A stretch of DNA of 64,000 nt from Ancylobacter sp. WKF20 (GTDB taxonomy: Bacteria; Pseudomonadota; Alphaproteobacteria; Rhizobiales; Xanthobacteraceae). Under the pieces are notes generated by a model. It worked only from the letters and a program-made list of their open reading frames with translations, was not told the origin of the DNA and ran no database searches. A program made the translations under genes and the position numbers. This document shows positions 10,101 to 19,808 of this stretch, piece by piece; the stretch's first letter is position 1, and every line of letters begins with the position of its first letter. The DNA lies in NCBI RefSeq assembly GCF_029760895.1, contig NZ_CP121679.1, forward strand, positions 3,020,001-3,084,000, in the 5' to 3' direction.

Positions 10101-10988
10101 TTGAGCGACATGACCTTGGATGCACATTCGCCGGCGGCGGCCGCGCCTTCGGCCCGGTTCCGGCGCGCGCACAGCGTGCTGCCGGGCTTCGGCCTCACGC
10201 TGGGCCTCACCTTGCTCTGGCTGTCCCTGGTGGTGCTGATCCCCCTCGCGGCGCTGTTCCTGAAGACCGCGGAACTGCCGCCCGAGCGTATCCTGGCCAT
10301 TCTCACCGCGCCTAGAACGTTGAACGCGCTGAAGATTTCCTTTGGCCTCTCGCTGGTGGCGGCGAGCATCAACCTCGTCATCGGCACGGTCATCGTCTGG
10401 GCGATCGTGCGCTACGAGTTCCCCGGCCGCCGGGTGCTGGACGCGCTGATCGACATCCCCTTCGCCCTCCCCACCGCCGTCGCCGGCATCGCCCTGACCA
10501 CCCTCTATGCCGAGAATGGCTGGATCGGCAGCCTGCTCGTGCCCTTCGGAATCAAGGTCGCCTTCACCCCGCTCGGCATCCTTATCGCCTTGATATTCAT
10601 AGGACTTCCCTTCGTGGTGCGGACCGTCCAGCCGGTGCTGGAAGACCTCGACCACGAGCTGGAGGAGGCCGCCGCCACGCTCGGCGCCGGGCGCTGGACG
10701 ACCATCACGCGGGTGGTGCTGCCCTCCATCCTGCCCGCCCTGCTCACCGGCTTCGCCCTCGCCTTCGCCCGCGCGGTCGGCGAATACGGCTCGGTGATCT
10801 TCATCGCCGGCAACCTGCCGAACGTGTCGGAAATCGCGCCGCTCCTGATCGTGATCCGGCTGGAGGAATTCCGCTACGCCGACGCCACCACGATCGCCGC
10901 CACGATGCTCGTCGCCTCGTTCATTTTGCTGTTCATCATCAATGGCTTGCAGCGCTGGTCCGAGCGCCGCAGCGGGAGGGCGGCATGA
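10101..10988 (+). CDS. cysT: Sulfate ABC transporter permease CysT (CysU)
   Basis: 295 aa. Inner-membrane permease subunit of sulfate/thiosulfate import. About six transmembrane segments are visible, beginning after a polar 25-residue N-terminus. The cytoplasmic EAA loop reads [20 protein letters not shown], the contact site for the ATPase. The family-typical [19 protein letters not shown] segment is present. The start is taken as TTG 10101 because GGGAAAAAG sits 6-8 bases upstream; ATG 10110 is the alternative. It overlaps cysW by 4 bases. Confidence 0.92.
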   Translation: MSDMTLDAHSPAAAAPSARFRRAHSVLPGFGLTLGLTLLWLSLVVLIPLAALFLKTAELPPERILAILTAPRTLNALKISFGLSLVAASINLVIGTVIVWAIVRYEFPGRRVLDALIDIPFALPTAVAGIALTTLYAENGWIGSLLVPFGIKVAFTPLGILIALIFIGLPFVVRTVQPVLEDLDHELEEAAATLGAGRWTTITRVVLPSILPALLTGFALAFARAVGEYGSVIFIAGNLPNVSEIAPLLIVIRLEEFRYADATTIAATMLVASFILLFIINGLQRWSERRSGRAA

Positions 10989-11821
10989 GCCAGACCCCGA
11001 TCCGCAGCGAACCGCGCCTGGTCAAATGGGCCATCGTGACGCTGGCCGCGCTGTTCGTCGCCCTGTTCATCGTGCTGCCGCTGATCAACGTCTTCGCGCA
11101 GGCGCTGTCCAAGGGCTGGGAGGCCTACAGCGCCGCCCTGATCGAACCGGACGCCCTCGCCGCCATCGAGCTGACGCTGATGGTCACCGCCCTGTCGGTC
11201 ACCGCCAACACGGTGATGGGCCTCGTCATGGCCTGGGCGATCACGAAATTCTCGTTTCCCGGCAAGAGCTTCCTGATCACGCTGATCGACCTGCCGTTCT
11301 CCGTCTCCCCGGTCGTCGCGGGCCTCGTCTTCGTGCTGCTGTTCGGCGCGCAGGGCTATTTCGGGCCGTGGCTGAGTGATCATGGCTGGCGGATCATCTT
11401 CGCCTGGCCGGGCATCACGCTGGCGACGATCTTCGTCACCTTCCCCTTTGTCGCCCGCGAACTGATCCCGCTGATGCAGGAACAGGGCACGACCGAGGAA
11501 GAGGCGGCGGTGACGCTCGGCGCCGGCGGCTGGCGGGTGTTCAGCCGCGTGACCCTGCCCAACATCAAATGGGCGCTGCTCTACGGCGTACTGCTCTGCA
11601 ACGCCCGCGCCATGGGCGAATTCGGCGCCGTTTCCGTGGTGTCCGGCCATGTGCGCGGAGAAACCAACACCATCCCGCTGCAGGTCGAGATCCTCTATAA
11701 CGAGTACCAGTTCCAGGCCTCCTTCGCGGTGGCCTCGCTGCTCGCCCTGCTTGCCATCGTCACGCTGCTGGCCAAGGTGGCGCTGGAAGCCCGCCTCGGT
11801 GCCCGCAGCGGGCGGCATTGA
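10985..11821 (+). CDS. cysW: Sulfate ABC transporter permease CysW
   Basis: 278 aa. Second permease of the sulfate importer, pairing with CysT. Multiple hydrophobic segments, [20 protein letters not shown], the EAA loop [20 protein letters not shown] and the CysW signature [20 protein letters not shown] are visible. It starts 4 bases inside the end of cysT. The gene usually next in this operon, the ATPase cysA, is not here: the following gene lies on the opposite strand 4 bases away. Confidence 0.93.
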   Translation: MSQTPIRSEPRLVKWAIVTLAALFVALFIVLPLINVFAQALSKGWEAYSAALIEPDALAAIELTLMVTALSVTANTVMGLVMAWAITKFSFPGKSFLITLIDLPFSVSPVVAGLVFVLLFGAQGYFGPWLSDHGWRIIFAWPGITLATIFVTFPFVARELIPLMQEQGTTEEEAAVTLGAGGWRVFSRVTLPNIKWALLYGVLLCNARAMGEFGAVSVVSGHVRGETNTIPLQVEILYNEYQFQASFAVASLLALLAIVTLLAKVALEARLGARSGRH

Positions 11822-11825
11822 GCCC

Positions 11826-12407
11826 TCAGAACAGATAGAGCGCGATCAGGAACCCGCCGACGATGGTCACCGCCAGCAGCGCGGTGACGAAGCCGAGCCG
11901 CTCCTCGATGAAGTGCCGCGCGCGCGGGCCCATCCAGTGCAGCAGCCCGGCCACCATGAAGAAGCGCAGGCCGCGCGTGATGACCGAGAGAACCACGAAC
12001 CAGAACAGGCTGTAATGCGCGAAGCCTGAGGTGATGGTCACCACCTTGTAGGGGATCGGCGTCAGTCCCTTGATCAGGATGATCCAGTGGCCATAGTGCT
12101 GGTAGGCCTGCGTAAACGCCTCGACCTTGTCGCCATAGCCATAGAGCTGGATCAGGAACAGCCCGACGCTCTCATAAAGCAGCGCCCCGATGGCATAGCC
12201 GAGCAGCCCGCCCACCACGGAGGCGGCGGTGCAGATGCCGGCATAGAACCAGGCGAGCTTGGGCCGCGCGAGGCACATCGGCACCAGCATCACGTCGGGC
12301 GGCACCGGAAAAAACGAACTCTCCGCGAAGGAGACCCCGGCGAGCGCCCAGGGCGCGGACGGGCGTTCGGCGAGGTCGATCACCCACTGGTAGAGACGGC
12401 GCAGCAT
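11826..12407 (-). CDS. YqaA/DedA-like (VTT domain) inner-membrane protein
   Basis: 193 aa with four to five hydrophobic helices. It belongs to the SNARE-associated/VTT (DedA) superfamily, YqaA-like branch. Motifs are FAESSFFPVPPDVMLVPMCL near residue 28 and the glycine/proline re-entrant region ILIKGLTPIPYKVVTITSGF. DedA-type proteins take part in membrane lipid homeostasis, with some members proposed as undecaprenyl-phosphate or phospholipid transporters. This branch is uncharacterised. It converges with cysW with only four bases between the stops. Confidence 0.85.
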   Translation of the reverse strand: MLRRLYQWVIDLAERPSAPWALAGVSFAESSFFPVPPDVMLVPMCLARPKLAWFYAGICTAASVVGGLLGYAIGALLYESVGLFLIQLYGYGDKVEAFTQAYQHYGHWIILIKGLTPIPYKVVTITSGFAHYSLFWFVVLSVITRGLRFFMVAGLLHWMGPRARHFIEERLGFVTALLAVTIVGGFLIALYLF

Positions 12408-12439
12408 GAGGGCTCCTGAAGGGCGGGACGAGGCCGCCG

Positions 12440-12868
12440 TCAGCGGCGGCGATTGCCGCGCCGGCCGGGATCAGCAGCCTCGCCGAGGTCGCCTCCCTCA
12501 TGCAGGCTTAGGGCCAGAAGGTCCAGCGTTACCGCGTGCGCCCCGTCGACGGGCGAGCGTTTCGGCAGTTTTTCCGCGAGGCCAAGCAGCGCCTCGCGCC
12601 GGTCCATCTCGGCCCAGACATCAGCGGGGAGGATCCCCAGTTCCACCCACAGCACGACCAGATTGTAGATGAGATCGGCGCTTTCGCGGATCGCCCCGGC
12701 AATGTCGCCCTGAACCGCATCGAGCGAGACCTCGACCGCCTCCTCCGCCACTTTCTTGGCGATGAAGTGCCGCCCCTTGGCGAACAGGCGGGTGGTACGC
12801 GGGGCGACAAGGCGCCCGCGGCGCGTCGCAACCACGGCATCATGCAAGCGGTGGATCGAATCGCTCAT
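12440..12868 (-). CDS. Phosphoribosyl-ATP pyrophosphatase (HisE)-like, MazG superfamily
   Basis: 142 aa. All-alpha NTP pyrophosphatase fold with a HisE-like metal site: KVAEEAVEVSLDA (ExxE type) and ESADLIYNL (ExxD). HisE removes pyrophosphate from phosphoribosyl-ATP in histidine synthesis. Both ends are longer than the usual roughly 105 aa, and no other his gene is nearby. A second role as a divergent house-cleaning pyrophosphatase is possible. It lies 32 bases upstream of the YqaA-like gene on the same strand. Confidence 0.7.
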   Translation of the reverse strand: MSDSIHRLHDAVVATRRGRLVAPRTTRLFAKGRHFIAKKVAEEAVEVSLDAVQGDIAGAIRESADLIYNLVVLWVELGILPADVWAEMDRREALLGLAEKLPKRSPVDGAHAVTLDLLALSLHEGGDLGEAADPGRRGNRRR

Positions 12869-13121
12869 GGCATCAGCCTAGGACGACATTTGTGAAGCCG
12901 TTGTGTCGCCACAAGCGCGTGCGAAGCTTGCGTGAATAAGACAGGGCCTCCCGGCCCTGGCCAACGGACGAAATGAGCGGCGCGACCTCGCGCCCTTATG
13001 ATCGGACGCTCCCCGCGGCCGGTCCGTCGTTTTTGATCCGACGCCGCAAACGGTTTATGCAAGAATTTCGGGTAGCGGTTGTTCTACCGCCGGTCGACGC
13101 TGGAAAACGGAACCTAGACGC
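12869..13121. other. Intergenic region between divergent hisE-like and dac genes
   Basis: 253 bp holding the two divergent promoters. A hairpin AGGGCC-tccc-GGCCCT lies at 12943-12958, and nothing else distinct is seen. No gene or RNA is recognised. Confidence 0.5.
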
Positions 13122-14477
13122 GTGACGCATTCTTCCCTCTCCCGCGCCCGCCCCGCGCGCCTTGGCGGCTTTGCCTTCCCCCTGATGCTGGCGCTCGCGC
13201 TGGCGCCGCTAGCCTTTGCCACGGCAGCCCGGGCCACGCCCGCGCTGGTCGTTGAGGTCGACAGCGGCAAGGTGCTGATGGCGGAGGATGCAACCAAGCC
13301 GTGGTATCCCGCCTCCGTCACCAAGCTGATGACCGCCTATGTGACGCTGAAGGCGATCCGCGCCGGCCGCGTCACTCCGCAGACGCTCGTCACCGTTACC
13401 GAAACCGCCTCCGCGCAGCAGCCGTCGAAGATGGGCTTCAAGGTCGGCACGCAGGTCACCGTCGACAACGCGCTCAAGATGATGCTGGTGAAGTCGGCCA
13501 ACGACATGGCGGTGGTGCTGGCCGAAGGCGTCGGCGGCAATTACGCCAGCTTCATCGCCGAGATGAACGCCAGCGCCCGTGAACTCGGCATGGACGGCAC
13601 GCATTACGCCAACCCGAACGGCCTGCCGGACCCCAACCAGGTCACCACGGCACGCGATCTCGCCATCCTCACCCGCGCCATCCTCACCGAGTTTCCCGAG
13701 CAGTCGGAGCTGTTCCGCATTCCGGCGATCAAGCTCGGCAACGCGGTGATCCGCAATTACAACAAGCTGATCGACCGCTACCCCGGCGCGGACGGGATGA
13801 AGACCGGCTTCATCTGCGCCTCCGGCTTCAATCTGGTCGCCACCGCGCATCGCGGCGACAAGCGGCTGATCGCGGTGGTGCTCGGCACCAATTCCGGCAA
13901 GGACCGCACGGAACAGGCCGCTCTCCTGCTGGAGAAGGGCTTCCAGCATTCATGGAAGATCTTCGGCGCGGTGTCGCCGACCGTGGATTCGCTGCGCAAT
14001 GAGGGCGGCACCCCGACCGACATGCGCGCGCAGGTGTGCGGCGGCAAGCGCAAGAACACCGCCTCGGAAGCCGATGATGATAGCGGACCCGCGGCCACCA
14101 GCTTCGTCGCCGCCGGCATGGGCAGCCTCGGCGACAATGTGACGGGCGCGAGCCTCCTGCAGAAGCTGCCGCCCTCCATGCCGCCGGTCGAGGTTTTCGT
14201 CGGCCCCTTCCCGAGCGCGGAGGCGCTGGCGGCCGCTTATCCCCCGCCGCCGGAGAAGAAGAAGCCGGTCGCCGCCAAGGACAAGCCCGCCGCCAAGAAG
14301 AAACCCGGCCCGACCACGGCGGTGATCGACGCCAGCCCCCTGCCCGCGCCCAAGCCTGCCGGGAAGCCGGCGGCGGCAAAGCCCGCGGCGAAGCCGGCCA
14401 GCAAGCCGGCCGCCGCGCCATTGCCGAATCCCGCCGCGGCGACTACCTACCCCACCGTTCCCCCGCCGCCGCAATAG
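13122..14477 (+). CDS. D-alanyl-D-alanine carboxypeptidase (peptidase S11, DacF/PBP5-like)
   Basis: 451 aa. Periplasmic penicillin-binding protein that trims the terminal D-Ala of peptidoglycan stem peptides. The signal peptide spans about residues 1-38 (ends AARATPA). The catalytic motifs are SxxK in PASVTKLM, SxN in KSANDM and KTG in GMKTGFICASGF. After the enzyme domain there is a roughly 100-residue tail rich in Pro, Ala and Lys, likely a flexible linker that associates with the wall. The start is GTG 13122 behind GGAAAACGGAA; no ATG fits a complete signal peptide. Confidence 0.92.
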   Translation: MTHSSLSRARPARLGGFAFPLMLALALAPLAFATAARATPALVVEVDSGKVLMAEDATKPWYPASVTKLMTAYVTLKAIRAGRVTPQTLVTVTETASAQQPSKMGFKVGTQVTVDNALKMMLVKSANDMAVVLAEGVGGNYASFIAEMNASARELGMDGTHYANPNGLPDPNQVTTARDLAILTRAILTEFPEQSELFRIPAIKLGNAVIRNYNKLIDRYPGADGMKTGFICASGFNLVATAHRGDKRLIAVVLGTNSGKDRTEQAALLLEKGFQHSWKIFGAVSPTVDSLRNEGGTPTDMRAQVCGGKRKNTASEADDDSGPAATSFVAAGMGSLGDNVTGASLLQKLPPSMPPVEVFVGPFPSAEALAAAYPPPPEKKKPVAAKDKPAAKKKPGPTTAVIDASPLPAPKPAGKPAAAKPAAKPASKPAAAPLPNPAAATTYPTVPPPPQ

Positions 14478-14541
14478 TCGGCCACCGCCTCGCCGGCCCT
14501 CATCACAAGGCCGTCTGGCCCGGGCTGGCAAGGATGAAGAC

Positions 14542-15669
14542 ATGAGCGACGCCGCGCGCCAGCCGCCCGAGCCTATTCCGGTCACCCTGCTCACCGGCTT
14601 TCTCGGTGCGGGCAAGACCACGCTGCTCAACCGGCTGCTGCAGGATCCCGGCCTCGCCGACACGGCCGTGCTGATCAACGAGTTCGGTGAGATCGGGCTC
14701 GATCACCTGCTGGTGCAGCATTTCGACGATGCCACCGTGCTGCTCGCCTCCGGCTGCCTGTGCTGCACCGTGCGTGGCGATCTGGTGGAGGGGCTCGAGC
14801 AGCTCCTGCGGCGGATGGACAATGGCGTGATCCCGCCCTTCCACCGCGTGGTGATCGAGACCACCGGCCTCGCCGATCCCGCGCCTATCCTGCATGTGCT
14901 GATGATGCATCCCTATCTGGTGATGCGCTTCCGGCTCGACGGCGTGGTGACGGTGGTCGATGCGGTGAACGGTCTGTCCACGCTGGACGAGCACCCTGAA
15001 TCCGTGCGTCAGGCGGCGATTTCCGATCGGATCGTGCTGACCAAGACGGACCTGCTGGACAGCCCCGAGCGGGTGGCGGGCGCGAACGCGCTGCGGGCTC
15101 GGCTACGGGCGCTGGCGCCCGGCGCCCCGGTGCTCGACGCCGCACGCGGCGAGGCCAGCGCGGCCAATCTGCTAGGCGCCGGCCTCTACGATCCCGCGAG
15201 CAAGATACCCGACGTGTCGCGCTGGCTGGCCGATGAGGTGATCGCCGCCGCCGAGGCCGAGAGCCGCCTGCACGCGCATGACCATAACCGCCATGACGAC
15301 CGCATCCGCGCCTTCACCGTCGCCACCGAAGCGCCGGTGTCGGCGGCGGCGATCGACATGTTTCTGGAGCTGGTGCGCGGCACGCATGGCTCAAAGCTCC
15401 TGCGCCTCAAGGGCATCGTGAAGCTGGCCGAGGATCCCGAGCATCCACTCGTGCTGCATGGCGTGCAGCATGTGCTGCACCCGCCGAGCCAGCTTCCGGC
15501 CTGGCCGGACGAGGACCGGCGGACCCGTCTCGTCATGATCGTGCGCGATGTCGAGCCGGCGGTCATCCGCCGGCTGTTCGACGCCTTCATGGGCCTGCCG
15601 GCGCCGGACCGTCCCGACGCCAAGGCGCTGACCGACAACCCTCTGGCGCCGGCCACGCTGCGCCGCTGA
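14542..15669 (+). CDS. CobW/G3E-family GTPase (putative metallochaperone)
   Basis: 375 aa. G3E P-loop GTPase with Walker A GFLGAGKTTLLN near residue 15, the metal-binding CxCC motif GCLCCTVRGD, ETTGLADPAP, and the base-recognition TKTD. A histidine-rich stretch HAHDHNRHDD precedes the C-terminal CobW_C domain. Family members insert or deliver metals (Zn, Co, Fe/Ni). The specific client cannot be told. The gene is downstream of the carboxypeptidase by 64 bases, and no Zur or cobalamin site was recognised. Confidence 0.88.
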   Translation: MSDAARQPPEPIPVTLLTGFLGAGKTTLLNRLLQDPGLADTAVLINEFGEIGLDHLLVQHFDDATVLLASGCLCCTVRGDLVEGLEQLLRRMDNGVIPPFHRVVIETTGLADPAPILHVLMMHPYLVMRFRLDGVVTVVDAVNGLSTLDEHPESVRQAAISDRIVLTKTDLLDSPERVAGANALRARLRALAPGAPVLDAARGEASAANLLGAGLYDPASKIPDVSRWLADEVIAAAEAESRLHAHDHNRHDDRIRAFTVATEAPVSAAAIDMFLELVRGTHGSKLLRLKGIVKLAEDPEHPLVLHGVQHVLHPPSQLPAWPDEDRRTRLVMIVRDVEPAVIRRLFDAFMGLPAPDRPDAKALTDNPLAPATLRR

Positions 15670-15673
15670 CCGC

Positions 15674-16297
15674 CTATTGCGGCGGCAGCGCCATCCCGTT
15701 CAGGTTGAGCGTCGTCGTGCCGATGGCCGGCGCCGGTGCGGCGGCCGGGGTCGCGGGCGTGGCGGGAGCCTCGGCGCGCGGGTCCGGCACCGCGATGACC
15801 ATCGCCCAGTAGACGCTGTATTTGGAGCGCGGCGCGCGCACTGCCGCGATGCCGAGCCGCGTCGCCTTGGGCAGCAGCATGTTCTTGTTGTGCGAGGGCG
15901 AATCCCGCCAGCCGGAGAAGGCTTCCGCGAGGGTGTGATAGCCCGCGCCGACATTCTCCGCCGCCGAGAGCCCGGTGAAGCCCGCCGCCTTCAGCCGCAC
16001 GGTGAGGCCGCGCCCGCCAATATTGTGCGAGAGCTGGTCGGCGCTCGCCATGGCCTTGGCCTGCCGCTCGGCCACCGCCATCAGCGTCGGGTCGATGGTC
16101 ACGGCGGGCAGGCCGCGCGCCTGGCGATAATCGCTCAGCAGCGAGGCGGCCGCCTGCGGGTCGAGAACCCCGCCCTTGGAGATGTCGGCATAGAACGTCT
16201 CGCTCACCGGGATGGTCGTTGGCTCGGCCGCGCAGCCCGCGACGAGCAGGCTGGCGAGAAGAGCCGCGGCGAGGCGTTTCGGCGATGACAGAAGCAT
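15674..16297 (-). CDS. CAP/SCP domain lipoprotein
   Basis: 207 aa. The N-terminal lipoprotein signal ends in LVAGC (Cys about residue 22), so the protein is probably lipid-anchored. The body is a CAP (SCP/PR1) domain: YRQARGLPAVTIDPTLMAVA, then HNIGGRGL, NVGAGYHTL and SPSHNKNMLLP, the usual CAP motifs. The bacterial role is unclear; members bind lipids or act as proteases or wall factors. An Ala/Pro-rich linker occupies the last 35 residues. It converges with the CobW gene, with stops 4 bases apart. Confidence 0.87.
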   Translation of the reverse strand: MLLSSPKRLAAALLASLLVAGCAAEPTTIPVSETFYADISKGGVLDPQAAASLLSDYRQARGLPAVTIDPTLMAVAERQAKAMASADQLSHNIGGRGLTVRLKAAGFTGLSAAENVGAGYHTLAEAFSGWRDSPSHNKNMLLPKATRLGIAAVRAPRSKYSVYWAMVIAVPDPRAEAPATPATPAAAPAPAIGTTTLNLNGMALPPQ

Positions 16298-16338
16298 GAA
16301 GGCTCGCGGGTGAGGGAGAGCAGGATGGGTGAAAAGCG

Positions 16339-18840
16339 TCAGTCGCCCTCGGCCTCATCCGGCGGGCCGAGGCTGCCGCCGCGATAGATCGCCCAGGGCG
16401 TATAGGGGATGCCGATCTTCGCGGCCTTCAGCCGCTCGAGAATGGCGAAGTGCAGGTCGCTCTTCACGGTGAGCGCGTAATCGACATTGGCAACCACGCA
16501 GCGCAGCTCGAACTGCAGGTAGCTGTCGGCGAACTTCATCAGGAAGACGCGCGGCGGCGGGCTGCGCAGCACCTGCGGATGATCGCAGGCGCAGCCCACC
16601 AGCAGGTCGCGGATCTCGTCCGCATCCGCGTCATAAGCGACGTTGACGCCGACAATGACGCGCCCTGTCGTGTTGGCGTGGGTGAAGTTCTTCACCAACC
16701 CGGTGATGAGGTCGGAGTTGGGGATCAGCACCGAGGCGCGGTCGAAGGTCTCGATCTCCGTCGCGCGCACGCTGATGCGGCGGACATAGCCCTCCTCGCC
16801 CTTGACCGCGATGGTGTCGCCCACCCGGATCGGGCGCTCGGCGAGCAGGATGAGGCCGGAGACGAAATTCGAGACGATGGACTGAAGGCCGAAACCGATA
16901 CCGACCGAGAGCGCACCGGCGACAAGGGCGACATTTTCCAGATTGAGCCCGATGCGCCCCATCGCGATGGCGATCACGGCGATGGAGCAGACATAGCCGA
17001 TGATGGTGGCGATCGAATTCTGCAGGCCCGGATCGAAGGAGGTCTTCGGCAGGATCGCCACCGAGAACCAGCGCTGCACGGCGCGGGCAATGACGATGCC
17101 GACCGCCAGGAACAGCAGGGCGCTCAGCACATCGCCCAGGGTGATGGTCGAACTGCCGATGCTGAAGCCGAAGGTGACGCGGCTGAGAAGATCCTGGATG
17201 TCGGCGGTCGAGGTGCCGAAGGTGCCGATGATGACGATGCCGATGACGACAAGCGCGACCACCTTCAGCACGCCCGCGACCAGCACCGACAGGAGCTCGA
17301 CACTGGCCGGACGGACGCCAAGCGCCTTGGCTACATGCCGCGCGCGGGGCCCCGAAGCGATGCCGTCGACGAACACCGCATTGATGAGCGCGATCAGCAG
17401 ATAGGCGGTGCCGGCCATCACCACGGCGATGAGGGCCCGCGAGGCGAGGAAGGCGCCGAAGCTGACATAACCGGCGACCAGCGAGCCGATAATGACGGCG
17501 TTGAGCACCCAGAAGGGCAGACGGACCCATTGCAGCGTGCCGGTCGAGCTCAGCCCGCCTTCGGGCGTCTCTTCGCCGGGTCGGGCCGGCGTCGCGTCAT
17601 CCGCCTCGTCATCTGATCCTTCCACCAGCCCGCGCATGGTGCGCATGGCGACGAGGGTCAGGGCGATCGACATGGTGGCGGCGGTCGCCACCGTCAGCGG
17701 CACAGGAACGACGAGGGCACGATGCAGGCTGTTGAGAAAAGCCGCGGTGCCCATGATCCATAGGCCGATCGTGGCATTGTTATAGATGAGCCTCGCCATC
17801 TCATCGGAGATCGGCAGAACGCGCCGGCGCGGTTCGCTGGGGGCCAGGGCCCCCGTCAGCAGACCATTGCCGACCGCCACGACGATGACACCGATCACGA
17901 GCCCCTGCGCGATCTCCTGCACCCTGTCGGGCATCACGTCGAAGGCGTTGAGCAGCGCGATCACGGCAGTCGTCGCCGCCGGTGCCGCCGATATGCGCAC
18001 GATGGCGAGCAATGCCGAGAGCAGGCAGGCCTTCAGCCGCGGCAGGTGCTCCCCGCTCGCGCCCAGATTGAGCCGGCGCAGCGGCCGGCTGAAGATCTGG
18101 CGCAGCACGAACACGCCGGAGATGATGAGGATGGCCCCCAGCAGCAGCAGTAACTGCCCGTAGAGCGGCACGCGGGCATCGGCATAGGCGCGCCAGTCGC
18201 GCAGCAGATAGCCAATGCCGCGCAGTTCCTGCGGAATGGCGGCGGCGGCCGAAATCCACAGGGCCGGATCGAGCACCGAATAGGACCGCGCAAAAAGCTG
18301 GTCCGTGAACATGGCCCGGCGACGGCTGATGATGCGGTCGGAAAGCTGGTCGGCCCGGACCTTCAGCAGTCGGCCCTGCTTCATCACAGCATCGAGTTCG
18401 CTGGCGCGGGCCATGAGCGTCTCGCGCTCGCTGGCGACCGCCGGGTCTTCCGGCGCGGCACCGGCCTCGGGCTTGGGGCCGATCTCCTGCACGCGGCGTG
18501 TGAGCTCGGCGAGCAGCGGCTCCAGCACGGAAACGCCCGAGGCAAGCTCCGTGCGCACCGGATCGAGGCGGTTGCGCAGGTCATCGAGATCGACCGAGCG
18601 CAGGCCCTCGCGCCCCAGAGCTCCCTCGACGCCGTCGACGACCGCGCGGAACCCGCTCAGCTTCTCCTGCAGCGCCTGCTGCTCAGGGAGCACCGTCTGG
18701 GCCAGGGCGGGTGCCAGCGCGCCGGTCAGAAAAGCAAAGGCGACCAGCAGGACGGCGAGAAGCCCCCGGAGGGCCTCGACGCCGAAGCCGGGCCGCGGGA
18801 GCGCGATCGCGCGGTGTGGCGGAAGTGCGTGCTGAACCAT
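16339..18840 (-). CDS. MscS-like mechanosensitive channel with DUF3772 domain
   Basis: 833 aa. Large MscK/MscM-type protein: signal peptide (ends ALAQ near residue 48), a periplasmic coiled DUF3772 region, about ten membrane helices, and a C-terminal MscS core. The pore-lining helix reads VALVAGALSVGIGFGLQSIV and the beta domain IRVGDTIAVKGEEGYVRRIS. Such channels open under membrane tension to release solutes in hypo-osmotic shock. A long acidic loop (residues about 415-440) splits the membrane region. It is 41 bases upstream of the CAP lipoprotein on the same strand. Confidence 0.9.
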   Translation of the reverse strand: MVQHALPPHRAIALPRPGFGVEALRGLLAVLLVAFAFLTGALAPALAQTVLPEQQALQEKLSGFRAVVDGVEGALGREGLRSVDLDDLRNRLDPVRTELASGVSVLEPLLAELTRRVQEIGPKPEAGAAPEDPAVASERETLMARASELDAVMKQGRLLKVRADQLSDRIISRRRAMFTDQLFARSYSVLDPALWISAAAAIPQELRGIGYLLRDWRAYADARVPLYGQLLLLLGAILIISGVFVLRQIFSRPLRRLNLGASGEHLPRLKACLLSALLAIVRISAAPAATTAVIALLNAFDVMPDRVQEIAQGLVIGVIVVAVGNGLLTGALAPSEPRRRVLPISDEMARLIYNNATIGLWIMGTAAFLNSLHRALVVPVPLTVATAATMSIALTLVAMRTMRGLVEGSDDEADDATPARPGEETPEGGLSSTGTLQWVRLPFWVLNAVIIGSLVAGYVSFGAFLASRALIAVVMAGTAYLLIALINAVFVDGIASGPRARHVAKALGVRPASVELLSVLVAGVLKVVALVVIGIVIIGTFGTSTADIQDLLSRVTFGFSIGSSTITLGDVLSALLFLAVGIVIARAVQRWFSVAILPKTSFDPGLQNSIATIIGYVCSIAVIAIAMGRIGLNLENVALVAGALSVGIGFGLQSIVSNFVSGLILLAERPIRVGDTIAVKGEEGYVRRISVRATEIETFDRASVLIPNSDLITGLVKNFTHANTTGRVIVGVNVAYDADADEIRDLLVGCACDHPQVLRSPPPRVFLMKFADSYLQFELRCVVANVDYALTVKSDLHFAILERLKAAKIGIPYTPWAIYRGGSLGPPDEAEGD

Positions 18841-18970
18841 TGATCTCGGGCGGATTCGGGCCGGAGAGTCACTCTGTCAGGTGCGATATGGGCCAAGTCA
18901 AGGCGCTCGGCGATCGTGCGGCCCGCACGCGGCGCAGCGGTGCCGGGTCTCGCTCGAGCGGCGTCGGTGC

Positions 18971-19636
18971 TCAGCTGCCGCGCATGGAGGGCGGAAGCGT
19001 GCGCTCCTGCAGATCGAAGGCTGCGGACCAGACGGCCGCGACATCGCCCATGAATTCGCGCAGACGCGAGAAGAAGGTGGGGTGCGGTGCGCGCACACGG
19101 CCGACGACTTCCTCGTCATCGACCGAGAAGTCGGCGGCGTGGTTGACCGCGAGGTGCTTCATCCGCCCGTTATTGGGCAGGAACACCACCTGCAGTTCTT
19201 CAATGTCACGATTCTGGGCGAGCAGGACGAGCTGGCGCATCAGCGCCGAACCGATGCCCTTGCCCTGCCAGGGCCGCTCGACGCTGAACGCCGCCTCGGC
19301 CGAGGACAGCTTGCCGGCGACCTTCGGCAGCGGATGCAGTTCCGCGACGGCGCGCAGATCGCCCTCAAGGAAATAGCCGAGCGCACAGCCATTGCCGGTC
19401 ACCACGCGGTTGGCATGGCGGACAATGGCCGCATCCGACACGACGCCGCCGAAGCGCATGAAGCGGCTCAGCGGATCCAGCCGGAGCAGATGATCGACCA
19501 GAAGATGACGCTCCGCCGGCAGCAGCTTGCGGATCTGCCCTTCGGCCTCGCCGCGCACCGGGCCGGCGACAGCTCCATCCCCGCCGGAAGAGGCGGTGGA
19601 GGCGAAGGTCTGGCGGTTCATCTCGGTCACGGACAT
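18971..19636 (-). CDS. GNAT-family N-acetyltransferase
   Basis: 221 aa. The acetyl-CoA binding loop RPWQGKGIGSALMRQLV (R/Q-x-x-G-x-G/A) lies near residue 120, preceded by the beta4 strand EAAFSVERPWQ. The N-terminal half (LLPAERHLLVDHLLRLDPLSR) resembles the short acyltransferase domains fused to or derived from Pat-type protein acetyltransferases. The substrate is unknown. It stands alone between two divergent or same-strand genes and has no signal peptide. Confidence 0.82.
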   Translation of the reverse strand: MSVTEMNRQTFASTASSGGDGAVAGPVRGEAEGQIRKLLPAERHLLVDHLLRLDPLSRFMRFGGVVSDAAIVRHANRVVTGNGCALGYFLEGDLRAVAELHPLPKVAGKLSSAEAAFSVERPWQGKGIGSALMRQLVLLAQNRDIEELQVVFLPNNGRMKHLAVNHAADFSVDDEEVVGRVRAPHPTFFSRLREFMGDVAAVWSAAFDLQERTLPPSMRGS

Positions 19637-19808
19637 GGGTCAGATCTCGTCAACCGCGGGATCATATTGCGGCGCAGCAGAAATATGCGCACTGCACACG
19701 AAGACAACTCACGCGGCTGCATGGCTCACATGCGCATCCCGGGCGCTCTGAGCCAGCCTCGCGCAAGCTTGCTCTGCGCCGGCCCATCCCGCAATGCGTA
19801 AGGCTACG

